64,000 nt of DNA from assembly GCA_048370855.1 (NCBI GenBank), contig DBGEOK010000109.1, forward strand, positions 1 to 64,000, written 5' to 3'. A program made the translations under genes and the position numbers. This document shows, one piece after another, positions 8,437 to 16,563 of this stretch. The notes under the pieces were generated by a model. That model was not told the DNA's origin. It ran no database searches and saw only the letters and a list, made by a program, of their open reading frames with translations. The first letter of the stretch is position 1. Every line of letters starts with the position of its first letter. The DNA is from Limiplasma sp048370855 (GTDB lineage Bacteria > Bacillota > Clostridia > Christensenellales > Aristaeellaceae).

Positions 8437-9315
8437 ATGGCCGATAAAGACGGGCTGAAAGTCGCAAAGGACTATCATGTAAGCGAAGCGTTTGCCAACC
8501 AGGGCGGCTTTTACGTCAAGGGCGCAGCCGGCCTGGATTGGGGCATGAAAAAGCACCTGTCCAACATTTTTGACCCTAAAAGCGGCAATACCGTGATGTT
8601 CGCCTTCGATCACGGTTATTTCATGGGTTCCACCGCGGGGCTGGAACGCCTGGACATCGTTGTTCCCAGGTTGATGCCGCATATTGACTGCCTGATGGGT
8701 ACGCGCGGCGCGCTGCGCACCTGCGTGCCGGCTGAAAACCGCAAGGCGATCGCGCTGCGCGTGACCTCCGGCTCCAGCATGCTCAACGACGACCTCAGCC
8801 ATGAGGTGGTGGCCGTGGATATTGAGGACGCGATCCGCATGAACGCGGACTGCATGGCCGTGCAGACCTTCATTGGCGCCGACGGCCAGCTTTCCAGCAT
8901 TGACAACCTGAGCCGCGTGATTAACGCGGGCTTCCGCTATTCAATTCCCACGCTGGGCGTAGTGGCCGTGGGCAAGGATATGGAGCGGACCGACCGTTTC
9001 TTCAAGCTCGCCACCCGTATTGTGGCGGAGATGGGCGTACAAATGGTCAAGACCTACTACTGCGACAACTTTGAGGAGGTCGTAGCCGCCTGCCCGGTGC
9101 CCATCGTCGTGGCCGGCGGCAAGAAGCTGCCCGAGGAGGAGGCGCTTACGCTGGCCTACCGCAGCATTCAGGGCGGAGCGCGCGGCCTGGATATGGGGCG
9201 CAACATTTTCCAGAGCGAGCACAGCGGAGAGATGGCGCAGGCGATTCGCAAAATTGTGCATGAGGGCTATACCGATAAGGAAGCCTACGAGTTTTACCAA
9301 GACGCAATTCATTAA
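8437..9315 (+). CDS. lsrF: 3-hydroxy-5-phosphonooxypentane-2,4-dione thiolase LsrF
   Basis: 292 residues, DeoC/FbaB-like TIM-barrel. LsrF transfers the acetyl group of the isomerised phospho-AI-2 to CoA, giving acetyl-CoA and dihydroxyacetone phosphate. Seen: FAFDHGYF, LMGTRGALR, the Schiff-base-type lysine in VKTYYCDNFEEV (K205, equivalent to enterobacterial K203), PIVVAGGKKLPE and GLDMGRNIFQSEH phosphate-binding loop. Start ATG 8437 follows GGGAGG by 9 nt; an upstream in-frame ATG at 8365 lacks a site. Its substrate is made in enterobacteria by LsrG, which is missing here. Confidence 0.93.
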   Translation: MADKDGLKVAKDYHVSEAFANQGGFYVKGAAGLDWGMKKHLSNIFDPKSGNTVMFAFDHGYFMGSTAGLERLDIVVPRLMPHIDCLMGTRGALRTCVPAENRKAIALRVTSGSSMLNDDLSHEVVAVDIEDAIRMNADCMAVQTFIGADGQLSSIDNLSRVINAGFRYSIPTLGVVAVGKDMERTDRFFKLATRIVAEMGVQMVKTYYCDNFEEVVAACPVPIVVAGGKKLPEEEALTLAYRSIQGGARGLDMGRNIFQSEHSGEMAQAIRKIVHEGYTDKEAYEFYQDAIH

Positions 9316-9330
9316 CCGAAAACATTTGCG

Positions 9331-9358
9331 GGGGCGGGCGGCAAGCGCCCGCCCCTTT
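9331..9358 (+). terminator. Hairpin after lsrF, possible attenuating terminator
   Basis: GGGGCGGGCG (9331-9340) pairs perfectly with CGCCCGCCCC (9346-9355) around GCAAG, followed by only TTTC. A weak terminator or processing site that would lower expression of the two genes that follow. Confidence 0.5.
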
Positions 9359-9374
9359 CAAGAGGTGCGCTTTG

Positions 9375-10307
9375 ATGGCCTTATCCATACTTGAAATGGT
9401 GCTTCCGGTATTGCTGGTTATCTTGCTGGGCTATTTTTCTAAATGCAAGGGCTGGTTTGACGAGGCCGGCCTTCAGGGAATCAAGGCGGTAGTGGGCAAG
9501 CTGACGCTGCCGGTCGTGCTGTTTAATGCGTTTTTGACCGCGGATTATTCTGGGACCACGCTGCTCACGTTTACGGTGGTTTTTATCAGCCTGGGCCTGG
9601 CGCTGGCTGCCGGCTTCTGGCTGAGGCGCTTGAATCCCCGGTATGGAAAGTTCATGCCTTTTTTGATGACCGGCTTTGAAGGCGGCATGCTGGGATATGC
9701 GTTGTTCGGGCTGCTGTACGGGGCTTCCGAAACCCATGTATTCGCAATGGCGGACGTGGGCCAGACGCTATTCGCCTATACGGTTTTTATGTCCACGCTG
9801 AAGGTTGTCAACGGACAGAAGCCGTCGGCTGGGGCCGTGCTGAAAAACATGGTATCCAACCCGGCCAGCGTCGGCATGCTGCTGGGGATAGCGTTAGGCT
9901 TGCTGGGCGTCGGCAAATGGGTGGCCGCGTCCGCGGTCGGGCCGCTGGTGTCGTCGCTGATATCCTTTATGACGGCGCCCACCTCCGTGCTGATCCTGCT
10001 GGTGGTTGGCTATGAGCTTTCCTTTAACCGTTCGCTGATGAAGCCTGTGCTGCTGACGGCTCTGCTGCGCCTGGCGGTGATGGGAACGCTCTGCTGCCTG
10101 AGCGCCGCCGTGGTCTTTTCCCTCGCTCCGTTTGACAAACGCCTGCTCGTGGCGCTGATGCTGGGCTTCTCGCTGCCCGCGCCGTTTATTATACCGCTTT
10201 ACGCGGACGTTACCGGACATGGCGAGTATATCTCCACCACGCTATCCATTTCGACCTTGATTTCAGTTGCGCTGTTTGCCGGGATTGCCGTGTACTCCTT
10301 GGCCTGA
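9375..10307 (+). CDS. AEC-family membrane transporter in the lsr operon
   Basis: 310 residues with about ten hydrophobic segments, arranged as two five-helix halves like bile/auxin efflux carrier (AEC) proteins; FNAFLTADYSG, GFEGGMLGYALFGLLYG, NPASVGMLLGIALGL and FSLPAPFIIPLYA are typical of the family. AEC members are secondary carriers, usually of organic acids. It starts at ATG 9375 after AGAGGTG and sits between lsrF and the mutarotase gene without a promoter, so it is part of the AI-2 operon. A role in exporting a product of AI-2 breakdown, or AI-2 itself, is inference from context only. Confidence 0.85.
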   Translation: MALSILEMVLPVLLVILLGYFSKCKGWFDEAGLQGIKAVVGKLTLPVVLFNAFLTADYSGTTLLTFTVVFISLGLALAAGFWLRRLNPRYGKFMPFLMTGFEGGMLGYALFGLLYGASETHVFAMADVGQTLFAYTVFMSTLKVVNGQKPSAGAVLKNMVSNPASVGMLLGIALGLLGVGKWVAASAVGPLVSSLISFMTAPTSVLILLVVGYELSFNRSLMKPVLLTALLRLAVMGTLCCLSAAVVFSLAPFDKRLLVALMLGFSLPAPFIIPLYADVTGHGEYISTTLSISTLISVALFAGIAVYSLA

Positions 10308-10336
10308 CGGCCGTTAATCAGAAAGAGGGGAAAATC

Positions 10337-10771
10337 ATGTTAAAGGGAATATCTTCGTTGGTTTCGCCCGAGCTGCTCAAGGTGCTTGCCGAAATGGGGC
10401 ATGGAGACGAGCTGATCATCGCGGATGGGAACTTTCCGGGCGAGTCTGTCGGCAAGCGCTGCGTGCGCTGCGACGGGCACGGCTGCGCGGAGGTCATGGC
10501 GGCGATTATGGCGCTGTTTCCGCTGGATGATTTTGTTGAGGCGCCGGTTGCTGTGATGGAAACGCCAAAGGGAATGTTTCCGGATGATCGGGCGCCTATT
10601 TGGACGGAATTTCAGAAAATTGCGGAAGCGGATTTGCCGACGGTGCAGTTTGAGCGAATGGAGCACGAAGCGTTTATGGAGCGCGCGGGAAGGGCTTATG
10701 CCGTGGTACAAACGGGGGAAAGCGCGTTGTATGGAAACGTGCTGCTGCGCAAGGGCGTTGTGCGGTCATAG
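10337..10771 (+). CDS. RbsD/FucU-family sugar mutarotase
   Basis: 144 residues, the full length of the FucU group. Conserved parts: LAEMGHGDELIIADGNFP near the N-terminus (His and Asp of the active site) and the C-terminal VQTGESALYGNVLLRKG, where a Tyr-Gly-Asn triplet binds sugar hydroxyls. Family members interconvert ring forms of ribose or fucose. DPD also cyclises to anomeric furanose forms, so acting on AI-2 is plausible but unproven. Strong GAGGGG site; 29 nt after the AEC gene and directly before the operon terminator. Confidence 0.88.
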   Translation: MLKGISSLVSPELLKVLAEMGHGDELIIADGNFPGESVGKRCVRCDGHGCAEVMAAIMALFPLDDFVEAPVAVMETPKGMFPDDRAPIWTEFQKIAEADLPTVQFERMEHEAFMERAGRAYAVVQTGESALYGNVLLRKGVVRS

Positions 10772-10859
10772 GCAGAGCGCCGGCTGTGAGGCAGCGCGCG
10801 TTGACAGCGGAAGCCGCAATGAGAAGATGAGCATAAAGGCGGCCTGCGAAACGGAAAAT

Positions 10860-10903
10860 CCGTCGCTAAACGGCTTGAATCGCCGTTTGGAGGCGGTTTT
10901 TTT
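10860..10903 (+). terminator. Terminator of the lsr operon
   Basis: A 15-bp stem with one mismatch (10860-10874 with 10882-10896), loop TTGAATC, followed by seven T. A strong intrinsic terminator 88 nt after the mutarotase gene. Confidence 0.85.
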
Positions 10904-11222
10904 GAACGCTCTTATGAGGTTGCATGGCGTCGGTCCCTTGGTTCGCTTATAGGCCCCCGAGCCGGAAACGTCCATGGCAGGGCTTTGCGCGTTGGCCGCT
11001 TTTGGCGCGGCAAGCGGTTGTAAGAAGATAAGTTATGACGAAAAACGGGACGAAAGTCGGACTTTTGGCATGCCAATGTGACGAAATTGTTGTAAATATT
11101 GACCAAAAACAGTGCTTTCGAGTCCGTTCGACAAACAACGCTATTGCGGAAGAATATCTATTCGCATATGCTGTCATTGTATAAAGAATATGTTTCTTTT
11201 TATGAACGAGGAGGGATATGAA
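10904..11222. other. Non-coding gap with a promoter for the small ORF
   Basis: No coding frame is supported. TTGCGG (11144-11149) and TATGCT (11167-11172) are 17 bp apart and form a plausible promoter 51 bp before the following small ORF. Nothing else recognised. Confidence 0.4.
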
Positions 11223-11396
11223 ATGAAGTCTACCAATCAGCAGAGAGACGTATACGCTTTTATTCGGGAGCGGGCGGCGCAGCTTTGGCAGGAGGGGGAA
11301 TGGGAAAATGCCCGCCGCCTGCTTTGGGAACTGGACGAGGAGCAACTGCGGCGTTTGCAGGCCTATCGCCAAAAGGAAACGGCGGCCGCTACATAA
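11223..11396 (+). CDS. Small uncharacterised 57-residue protein
   Basis: ATG 11223 follows GAGGAGGG by 8 nt. The product is highly charged and probably all-helical (FIRERAAQLWQEGEWENARR, then LLWELDEEQLRRLQAYRQKE); no signal peptide, no membrane segment, no motif I recognise. Good ribosome site, a candidate promoter and coding-like composition support it as real. It is not coupled to htpG; the CIRCE inverted repeat followed by T5 just downstream could terminate its transcript. Confidence 0.6.
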   Translation: MKSTNQQRDVYAFIRERAAQLWQEGEWENARRLLWELDEEQLRRLQAYRQKETAAAT

Positions 11397-11414
11397 TCCG
11401 GGCAACAAAAATTG

Positions 11415-11441
11415 TTAGCACTCAATTTTGTTGAGTGCTAA
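11415..11441. promoter_or_regulatory. CIRCE element (HrcA operator)
   Basis: TTAGCACTC, nine bases, GAGTGCTAA: an exact consensus CIRCE. It lies 7 bp upstream of the -35 box of the htpG promoter. The repeat is followed by TTTTT, so the transcript of it would also resemble an intrinsic terminator for the small upstream gene. Confidence 0.95.
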
Positions 11442-11448
11442 TTTTTCA

Positions 11449-11477
11449 TTGCATTTCATGATTTTCTCTGCTACAAT
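11449..11477 (+). promoter_or_regulatory. htpG promoter
   Basis: TTGCAT (11449-11454) and TACAAT (11472-11477), 17-bp spacer, directly after CIRCE. Confidence 0.75.
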
Positions 11478-11550
11478 AAGGAAGGAGCGGTCGCCGCTAT
11501 TCGGCGCTACCGATCCAAAATGAGCAAATGTAGTAGGAGGCGCAACATCC

Positions 11551-13422
11551 ATGACCAACCGGGAGGGTAATATCTCCATCCATGCGCAAAACATCATGCC
11601 GATCATCAAGCGCTGGCTGTATTCCGATAAGGATATCTTCATCCGCGAGATGGTCTCCAACGGCTGTGACGCGATTACGAAGCAGAAAATGCTGTGTCCG
11701 GGAGGCGACGACGACTACCGCGTGACCGTGACGCTGGACGAAAAGGCCGGCGAGCTGCGCTTCAGCGACAATGGCATCGGCATGACGTCCGACGAGGTAG
11801 AGCGGTATATTAACCAAGTCGCGTTTTCGGGCGCGGAGGAATTTCTCAAGAATTATGAGGGGGAAAACAAGGGCGGGATTATCGGCCATTTCGGGCTGGG
11901 CTTCTACTCCGCCTTTATGGTGGCGGACAAGGTGACGATCGAATCCCTGAGCGGAAGCGAGGGCGTGGCTGCCGTGCGCTGGACGAGCGAGGACGGCATG
12001 GCCTTCCATATGGAGGAGGGCGCGCGCGCGGAGCGCGGCACGGATATCATCCTGCATATTGCGCAGGAGGAGAAGGAGTTCCTGGAGGAATACCGCGTGC
12101 GCGAGGTGCTGCGGCGGTATTGCGGCTTTATGGCCACGCCTGTTTATTTTGACGTCATCAAGGAGGAGCCGCCGGCGGCGGAGGCTGAAGGCGGGGAGCA
12201 GGAGGGAGAAAAAAAGGAGGAGCCAAAAGGGCCGGAACGGATTAACGACCTGCCGGCCCTATGGCTGAAAGCGCCTAAGGACTGCACGGACGAGGAGTAT
12301 AAGGAGTTTTACCGCCGCGTTTTTCATACGTATGAAGATCCGCTGTTCCACGTCCACCTGAATGTGGATTATCCGTTCAACCTGAAGGGAATCCTCTATT
12401 TCCCGAAGCTAAGCAACGATTTCGGCACCCGCGAGGGAGAAATCAAGCTCTTCAGCGGCCAAGTGTTTGTGGCGGACAACATTAAGGAAGTGATCCCCGA
12501 ATTTTTGATGCTTCTCAAGGGCGTGATCGACTGCCCCGACCTGCCGTTGAACGTAAGCAGGAGCTTTTTGCAAAACGACGGGTATGTCAAAAAGCTGTCG
12601 GCTTACATTACGCGCAAGGTGGCGGACAAGCTGACCGGGCTGTTTAATACCGAGCGCGAGAACTACCAAAAATATTGGGACGACATCCATCCGTTTGTGA
12701 AATATGGATGCATGCGCGACAGCAAGTTTTTTGAGCAGGTCAAGGATACGCTGCTTTTTAAGACCACGAAGGGCGCGTATGTAACGCTGCAGGAGTATAT
12801 CAGCAAAAACGAGGGCAAGCTGGGCAAAAAGGTCGTCTATACCAACGACCCGACGCGCCAGAGCGCAAGCATCGCGCTATACGACGCGGAGGACGTGGAC
12901 GTAGTCGTGCTGGACGCGCTGATCGACCTGAACTTCGTCAGCTTTATGGAGTATTCCGCGGGGATGGAGGGGCTGTCCTTCGCGCGCGTGGACGCGGACA
13001 GCGCCACCTTTGTCAAGGAGCAGACCGAGGAGGAAAAGAAGCAGAGCGAGGCCGATGAAAAAGCCCTTGGCGAGCTGTTTAAAGCCGCCACGGGCAGGGA
13101 AGACCTGGCCGTCAAGGTGAACGCGCTCAAGGATGAGGGCCTGCCGGCGCTGCTGGTGCAGGACGAGCAAGGCCGCCGCTTCAGCGAAATGGGAAAGATT
13201 TATGGGCAGGATTTCAAAATGCCCGAGCAGCATACCTTGGTGCTGAACGCTTCCAACGGCGTGGTAAAGGGGCTGTTAAACGCCGAGGACGGCGAGAAGC
13301 GCGCCTTGATGGCGGCGCAGCTTTACGACCTTGCGCGTATGAGCACGCGTCCGCTGGAGAAAGAGGAGGTAACGGCTTTCCTGGCGCGCAGCCATAAGCT
13401 GCTGGAGATGCTCTGCCAATAA
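11551..13422 (+). CDS. htpG: Molecular chaperone HtpG (Hsp90)
   Basis: 623 residues, full length for bacterial Hsp90. The N-terminal GHKL ATPase domain shows SNGCDAITK, DNGIGM and GHFGLGFYSAFMV; a Glu/Lys-rich linker at about residues 205-230 precedes the middle domain (LPLNVSRSFLQND) and the dimerisation domain. ATG 11551 follows AGGAGG. The CIRCE operator upstream makes it an HrcA-controlled heat-shock gene, unlike the model Bacillus case where htpG is outside the HrcA regulon. Monocistronic, with a hairpin terminator downstream. Confidence 0.95.
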   Translation: MTNREGNISIHAQNIMPIIKRWLYSDKDIFIREMVSNGCDAITKQKMLCPGGDDDYRVTVTLDEKAGELRFSDNGIGMTSDEVERYINQVAFSGAEEFLKNYEGENKGGIIGHFGLGFYSAFMVADKVTIESLSGSEGVAAVRWTSEDGMAFHMEEGARAERGTDIILHIAQEEKEFLEEYRVREVLRRYCGFMATPVYFDVIKEEPPAAEAEGGEQEGEKKEEPKGPERINDLPALWLKAPKDCTDEEYKEFYRRVFHTYEDPLFHVHLNVDYPFNLKGILYFPKLSNDFGTREGEIKLFSGQVFVADNIKEVIPEFLMLLKGVIDCPDLPLNVSRSFLQNDGYVKKLSAYITRKVADKLTGLFNTERENYQKYWDDIHPFVKYGCMRDSKFFEQVKDTLLFKTTKGAYVTLQEYISKNEGKLGKKVVYTNDPTRQSASIALYDAEDVDVVVLDALIDLNFVSFMEYSAGMEGLSFARVDADSATFVKEQTEEEKKQSEADEKALGELFKAATGREDLAVKVNALKDEGLPALLVQDEQGRRFSEMGKIYGQDFKMPEQHTLVLNASNGVVKGLLNAEDGEKRALMAAQLYDLARMSTRPLEKEEVTAFLARSHKLLEMLCQ

Positions 13423-13493
13423 CACGCATATGACATAAAACTGTAACAAATTTTCGCGGGCGGCAGGGATTTTCCTCCCGCTATCGTATTTCC

Positions 13494-13538
13494 TGTATGG
13501 CGGCTTATGCCTTCCGGCTGGCCGCCATACAAGCTTTT
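13494..13538 (+). terminator. Probable htpG terminator
   Basis: A perfect 11-bp inverted repeat, TGTATGGCGGC (13494-13504) and GCCGCCATACA (13521-13531), is followed by AGCTTTT. The 16-nt loop and short T-run make it less than ideal. Confidence 0.55.
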
Positions 13539-13556
13539 ACTTGAAGGGAGAAGCCT

Positions 13557-14483
13557 ATGCTGAAGCGACTGCTATGCTGCCTGCTGGCCGCCGTGCTGAT
13601 TTTTACCGCCGTACCCGCCGCCCTGGCGGATCAGCCGCGCGATATAACGCCCCTGGATTACGATACCATGCCGGAGCCGCCGGACGGGCAGCATCATTAC
13701 CTGCTGGCCTGCGTGGACAACTGGCAGGGAAACGCGAGGAACCTGGGCAATACGGACGGCGTCATGCTGGTGACGATGGACGTCATTTCACAGCGCCTGC
13801 TCTTTACGACGTTTTCCCGGGAGATGCTCGTAAAAAGGCCGGACGGAGGAATCGGGCGCTTTACCTATATTGCCAAGAATTACGGCCCGGACGAGCTATG
13901 CAAGACGGTCAGCACCCATTTTGGGGCGAAGGTGGACAAGTATATCATCTTCAGTATGGATAACGTCCAGCAGATCATTGACGCCATGGGCGGGGTGTAC
14001 ATCACCGTTACCGACGCGGAAGCGGACTATCTGAACCGTTACCGGATCAGCCGCGACAGCACGACCCCCAGCATGGACAAGGCGGGCACCTACCTCTTTG
14101 GCGGGCATGCGGCGGTTATTTACATGCGCATCCGCAAGGTCGGCGGGGATGGCGATGCCGGTCGCACAAGGCGTATGCGCACGGTGCTGGGCACGCTGGC
14201 CGGGAAATACGCCCAGGTGTCGCTGGACGAGGCGCTGAAGCTGCTGGAGACGGTGGCCAATAACGTGGTCATTACCAACATGACGATGGCGGATTTGCTG
14301 GAGGCCGTGGGCTATGCGATGGAGCTGCGCGGCGTGGAGGCGGAAGGGATTCAGATGCCGCCGAATGAGGCGATGGAGCCGATTGTCTATGCCGGCATGA
14401 CGACGAGGCAGGTGGATTTTGAAATGTGCCGCCAGGCGCTCAAGGAGTTTCTGGATAAGGACTTTACCGTGATGGAGGAATAG
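13557..14483 (+). CDS. LytR-CpsA-Psr (LCP) family exported protein
   Basis: 308 residues. LCP enzymes attach glycopolymers to peptidoglycan from lipid-linked precursors outside the cell. Seen: TDGVMLVTMD, the Arg of TTFSREMLVK, YGPDELCKTVSTHFGAKVD, IDAMGGVYITV and AVIYMRIRKVGGDGDAGRTRR, in family order. The N-terminus (residues 1-25, ending ALA-DQ) looks like a cleavable Sec signal, whereas most LCP proteins keep an uncleaved anchor. ATG 13557 with AGGGAGAAG. No cell-wall polymer genes adjoin it. Confidence 0.85.
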   Translation: MLKRLLCCLLAAVLIFTAVPAALADQPRDITPLDYDTMPEPPDGQHHYLLACVDNWQGNARNLGNTDGVMLVTMDVISQRLLFTTFSREMLVKRPDGGIGRFTYIAKNYGPDELCKTVSTHFGAKVDKYIIFSMDNVQQIIDAMGGVYITVTDAEADYLNRYRISRDSTTPSMDKAGTYLFGGHAAVIYMRIRKVGGDGDAGRTRRMRTVLGTLAGKYAQVSLDEALKLLETVANNVVITNMTMADLLEAVGYAMELRGVEAEGIQMPPNEAMEPIVYAGMTTRQVDFEMCRQALKEFLDKDFTVMEE

Positions 14484-14496
14484 CGGGGGGTACGCT

Positions 14497-14550
14497 GGGA
14501 GGCGGCGCCTCCCAAGCCCGCCGCACAAGGGCGAAGCCCTTATGAATCCC
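14497..14550 (-). repeat. Two-hairpin dispersed repeat, copy 1
   Basis: Read on the minus strand: GGGATTC, hairpin TAAGGGC-TTC-GCCCTTG, spacer TGCGGCGGGCT, hairpin TGGGAGGC-GCC-GCCTCCC. The same order and near-identical sequence occur at 48184-48239 on the plus strand. It begins 14 nt after the LCP gene stop and may serve as its terminator or mRNA end. Confidence 0.7.
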
Positions 14551-14651
14551 GTTTACGGGCCGCGTTGGCGGCGCCAGTGTGATTGAGACTGGCGGGAGCG
14601 CAAGCAAGCGGTAGCCGCGAGCGAAACATGTGTTTGAGGAGGCGAAGCCGA

Positions 14652-15065
14652 TTGCTGACCCAAGAAGCCACACCGGAGATGGTCAAAGAGTGGAAGCAAA
14701 TTTACCGGCAAAACAGAGGCTCGTTGCGTCCAAACAGGAAAACAGGAGCAGAGCTAGACGCTTACCTGCGGTCAAAATATCCCGTAACGCCAATCAACAC
14801 AGAGGAAGCGAACCAGGTTGTTGTCGAAAATGTTATGAAGAATCCATGCTTCAGGGAAAAGCTGCCGCCGGGAGTCATGCCGAAGCCCGCAACCTATTTT
14901 GTTGGAAATAACGCGTTTGTGGGGATTGATTTAGCGAGCGGATATTTCTGTGTGGAGGGATCGGAACAGATCTACGATGAACTGTTCGCGTTCAGAGGCC
15001 TTGACGAAAAGGATCTGGATAATGTTTTTTTGGTGGCGGAATATGTGAAATGCGCAAAACGATAA
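14652..15065 (+). CDS. Hypothetical protein, lower-G+C orphan
   Basis: About 137 residues, soluble, no recognised domain; contains TEEANQVVVENVMKN and a hydrophobic patch FVGIDLASGYFCVEG. A TTG at 14652 has GAGGAGG nine bases upstream and is the most likely start; ATG 14628 is the alternative. Base composition is visibly lower in G+C than the neighbours and upstream DNA is repetitive, hinting at acquisition. It ends at a clear terminator. Function unknown. Confidence 0.6.
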   Translation: MLTQEATPEMVKEWKQIYRQNRGSLRPNRKTGAELDAYLRSKYPVTPINTEEANQVVVENVMKNPCFREKLPPGVMPKPATYFVGNNAFVGIDLASGYFCVEGSEQIYDELFAFRGLDEKDLDNVFLVAEYVKCAKR

Positions 15066-15077
15066 ATGATTGCTTAT

Positions 15078-15119
15078 GAAGGGTGAATTGGCTTCATTGT
15101 GGAGCCAAACCTTCTTTTT
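15078..15119 (+). terminator. Terminator after the hypothetical gene
   Basis: GAAGG...ACCTTC outer and TTGGCT...AGCCAA inner stems (15078-15114) followed by T5. The remaining bases to 15334 hold no gene I can support. Confidence 0.7.
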
Positions 15120-15334
15120 GACTGTTTGGAATTGAGAAAATTGGATTTTGCGGTACGCACGGAACGGTTGAGCATTGTTTCGCTCTGGCGAAAACCTGTA
15201 AAATTCGCGGCGCGGGCGGCCAGGAGGGCATGGCTTTTAAGCGGCGCCCTTTTTCAGCGACGCTGCTTTCACAGGCTGCTTGGGAGGCCGCCCCGCCGCG
15301 AGCCTTTGGAGATGGAGCCAATTCCCCAGCCGCG

Positions 15335-15904
15335 TCAAGAAGGAGACGCGCCAAGGAGAAGCCGGACGGCGCAGCCGACGACGCCGGAGCCGAGCATGAC
15401 CCATACCGGATTGGGGTTCCATTTTTTGAGAATTACAAAACAGGCGCAGAAGCTCGCAAGGGATATGACGTCGGTTGACGCTAAGGCGACCGCGCCTTCC
15501 CCCCAAAGGGCGGAACGCAGAAGGGTAACGCCGCCCATGGCGATCAGCGCCACCACCGCGGGGCGAAGGCCGTCCAGCAGTCCGTTCAGCAGCGGCAGCG
15601 TATGATAACGGGCATACAGCCGCGCCAGCACAAGCACAATCAAACATCCCGGCAGGATGGCCCCAAGGGTGGCGCATACCGCTCCGACAGGGCCGTCCAG
15701 CCGCATGCCTACAAATGTGGCGACATTGACCACGATAGGGCCGGGGGTGCTTTCCGCAATGCCAACCAGGTCCGTAAACTCTCCAAGGGTCAGCCAGCCG
15801 CGCAGATCCACTACCTGATGGGAAATCAGCGGCAAGGTGGCCAGGCCGCCCCCCACGCCGAACAGCCCCACCTGCAGAAAGCTCCAGAAAAGATCAAGCA
15901 CCAC
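15335..15904 (-). CDS. Chromate transporter, C-terminal-type half (short ChrA)
   Basis: 189 residues, about six hydrophobic segments. The ChrA signature is present: FGVGGGLATLPLI near the start and STPGPIVVNVATFVG. Short-chain CHR proteins work as pairs encoded side by side, each one half of the long ChrA; they move chromate or a related anion across the membrane. It overlaps the upstream half by 11 nt, so they are cotranslated. Confidence 0.85.
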   Translation of the reverse strand: MVLDLFWSFLQVGLFGVGGGLATLPLISHQVVDLRGWLTLGEFTDLVGIAESTPGPIVVNVATFVGMRLDGPVGAVCATLGAILPGCLIVLVLARLYARYHTLPLLNGLLDGLRPAVVALIAMGGVTLLRSALWGEGAVALASTDVISLASFCACFVILKKWNPNPVWVMLGSGVVGCAVRLLLGASPS

Positions 15905-16463
15905 CGGCTTTTCGCCCCCTTACAAGCGCGCAAACAGCGCCCGTCGCGCCGCATGCCAGCAAAATCAGGATCGCGTTCCATTTTAGCAGGAAGGCGGCGA
16001 GTAAGGCGGCGGCCAGCAGCCCAATATCGAGCGCGCGGCGCTTTTGCAGGATGGCCTTTCCCATGGAAAGCATCGCAACGGCGACAACCGCCGACACTCC
16101 GGCCTGCATGCTTTTGAGAAAAGCCGATACGACGGGAGAAGCGCGAAAGGCGTCATAGCAGACGGAAATAATGGCTAAAAGCACCAAGGGCGGCAGCAGC
16201 GTGCCAACCACAGCGGCTATCGCGCCGGGGATTCCCGCGAGCCTGCGCCCTAGCTGGACGGCGACATTGACCGTAACCGCGCCGGGGGAGGATTGCGCAA
16301 TGGCCATCATGTCCAGCATTTCCGGCTCCTCCAGCCAGTGAAGCCTCTCCACAAATTTACGGCGGACAAGCGGGATGATGACATAGCCGCCGCCAAAGGT
16401 AAAGGCGCTCAAGGTCAGCATCGAGGTAAACAACGTGCGGCAGATGCCGGATTTTCGTGTCAA
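15894..16463 (-). CDS. Chromate transporter, N-terminal-type half (short ChrA)
   Basis: 189 residues with FTFGGGYVIIPLVRRKFVE and the SSPGAVTVNVAVQLG motif, the N-terminal CHR signature. Start is TTG at 16463, 8 nt after GGAGG; no better ATG exists. First gene of the pair, divergent from the LysR regulator across 100 bp with overlapping promoters (TACAAT at 16489-16484 with TTTACG 17 bp upstream on the minus strand), so the regulator probably controls it. True substrate is not shown by sequence. Confidence 0.87.
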   Translation of the reverse strand: MTRKSGICRTLFTSMLTLSAFTFGGGYVIIPLVRRKFVERLHWLEEPEMLDMMAIAQSSPGAVTVNVAVQLGRRLAGIPGAIAAVVGTLLPPLVLLAIISVCYDAFRASPVVSAFLKSMQAGVSAVVAVAMLSMGKAILQKRRALDIGLLAAALLAAFLLKWNAILILLACGATGAVCALVRGRKAGGA

Positions 16464-16494
16464 TGGAAAAACCTCCTTTTTTCAATTGTACCAG

Positions 16495-16523
16495 TTGCGC
16501 CTCGTTTCGTAAAATACTATAAT
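16495..16523 (+). promoter_or_regulatory. LysR gene promoter
   Basis: TTGCGC (16495-16500) and a perfect TATAAT (16518-16523), 17 bp apart. It overlaps face to face with the candidate chrA promoter, the usual arrangement for a LysR regulator and its target. Confidence 0.75.
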
Positions 16524-16563
16524 AGAATTTACTTTATCAGTTTTTTGATATAGGAGGTCCGCT

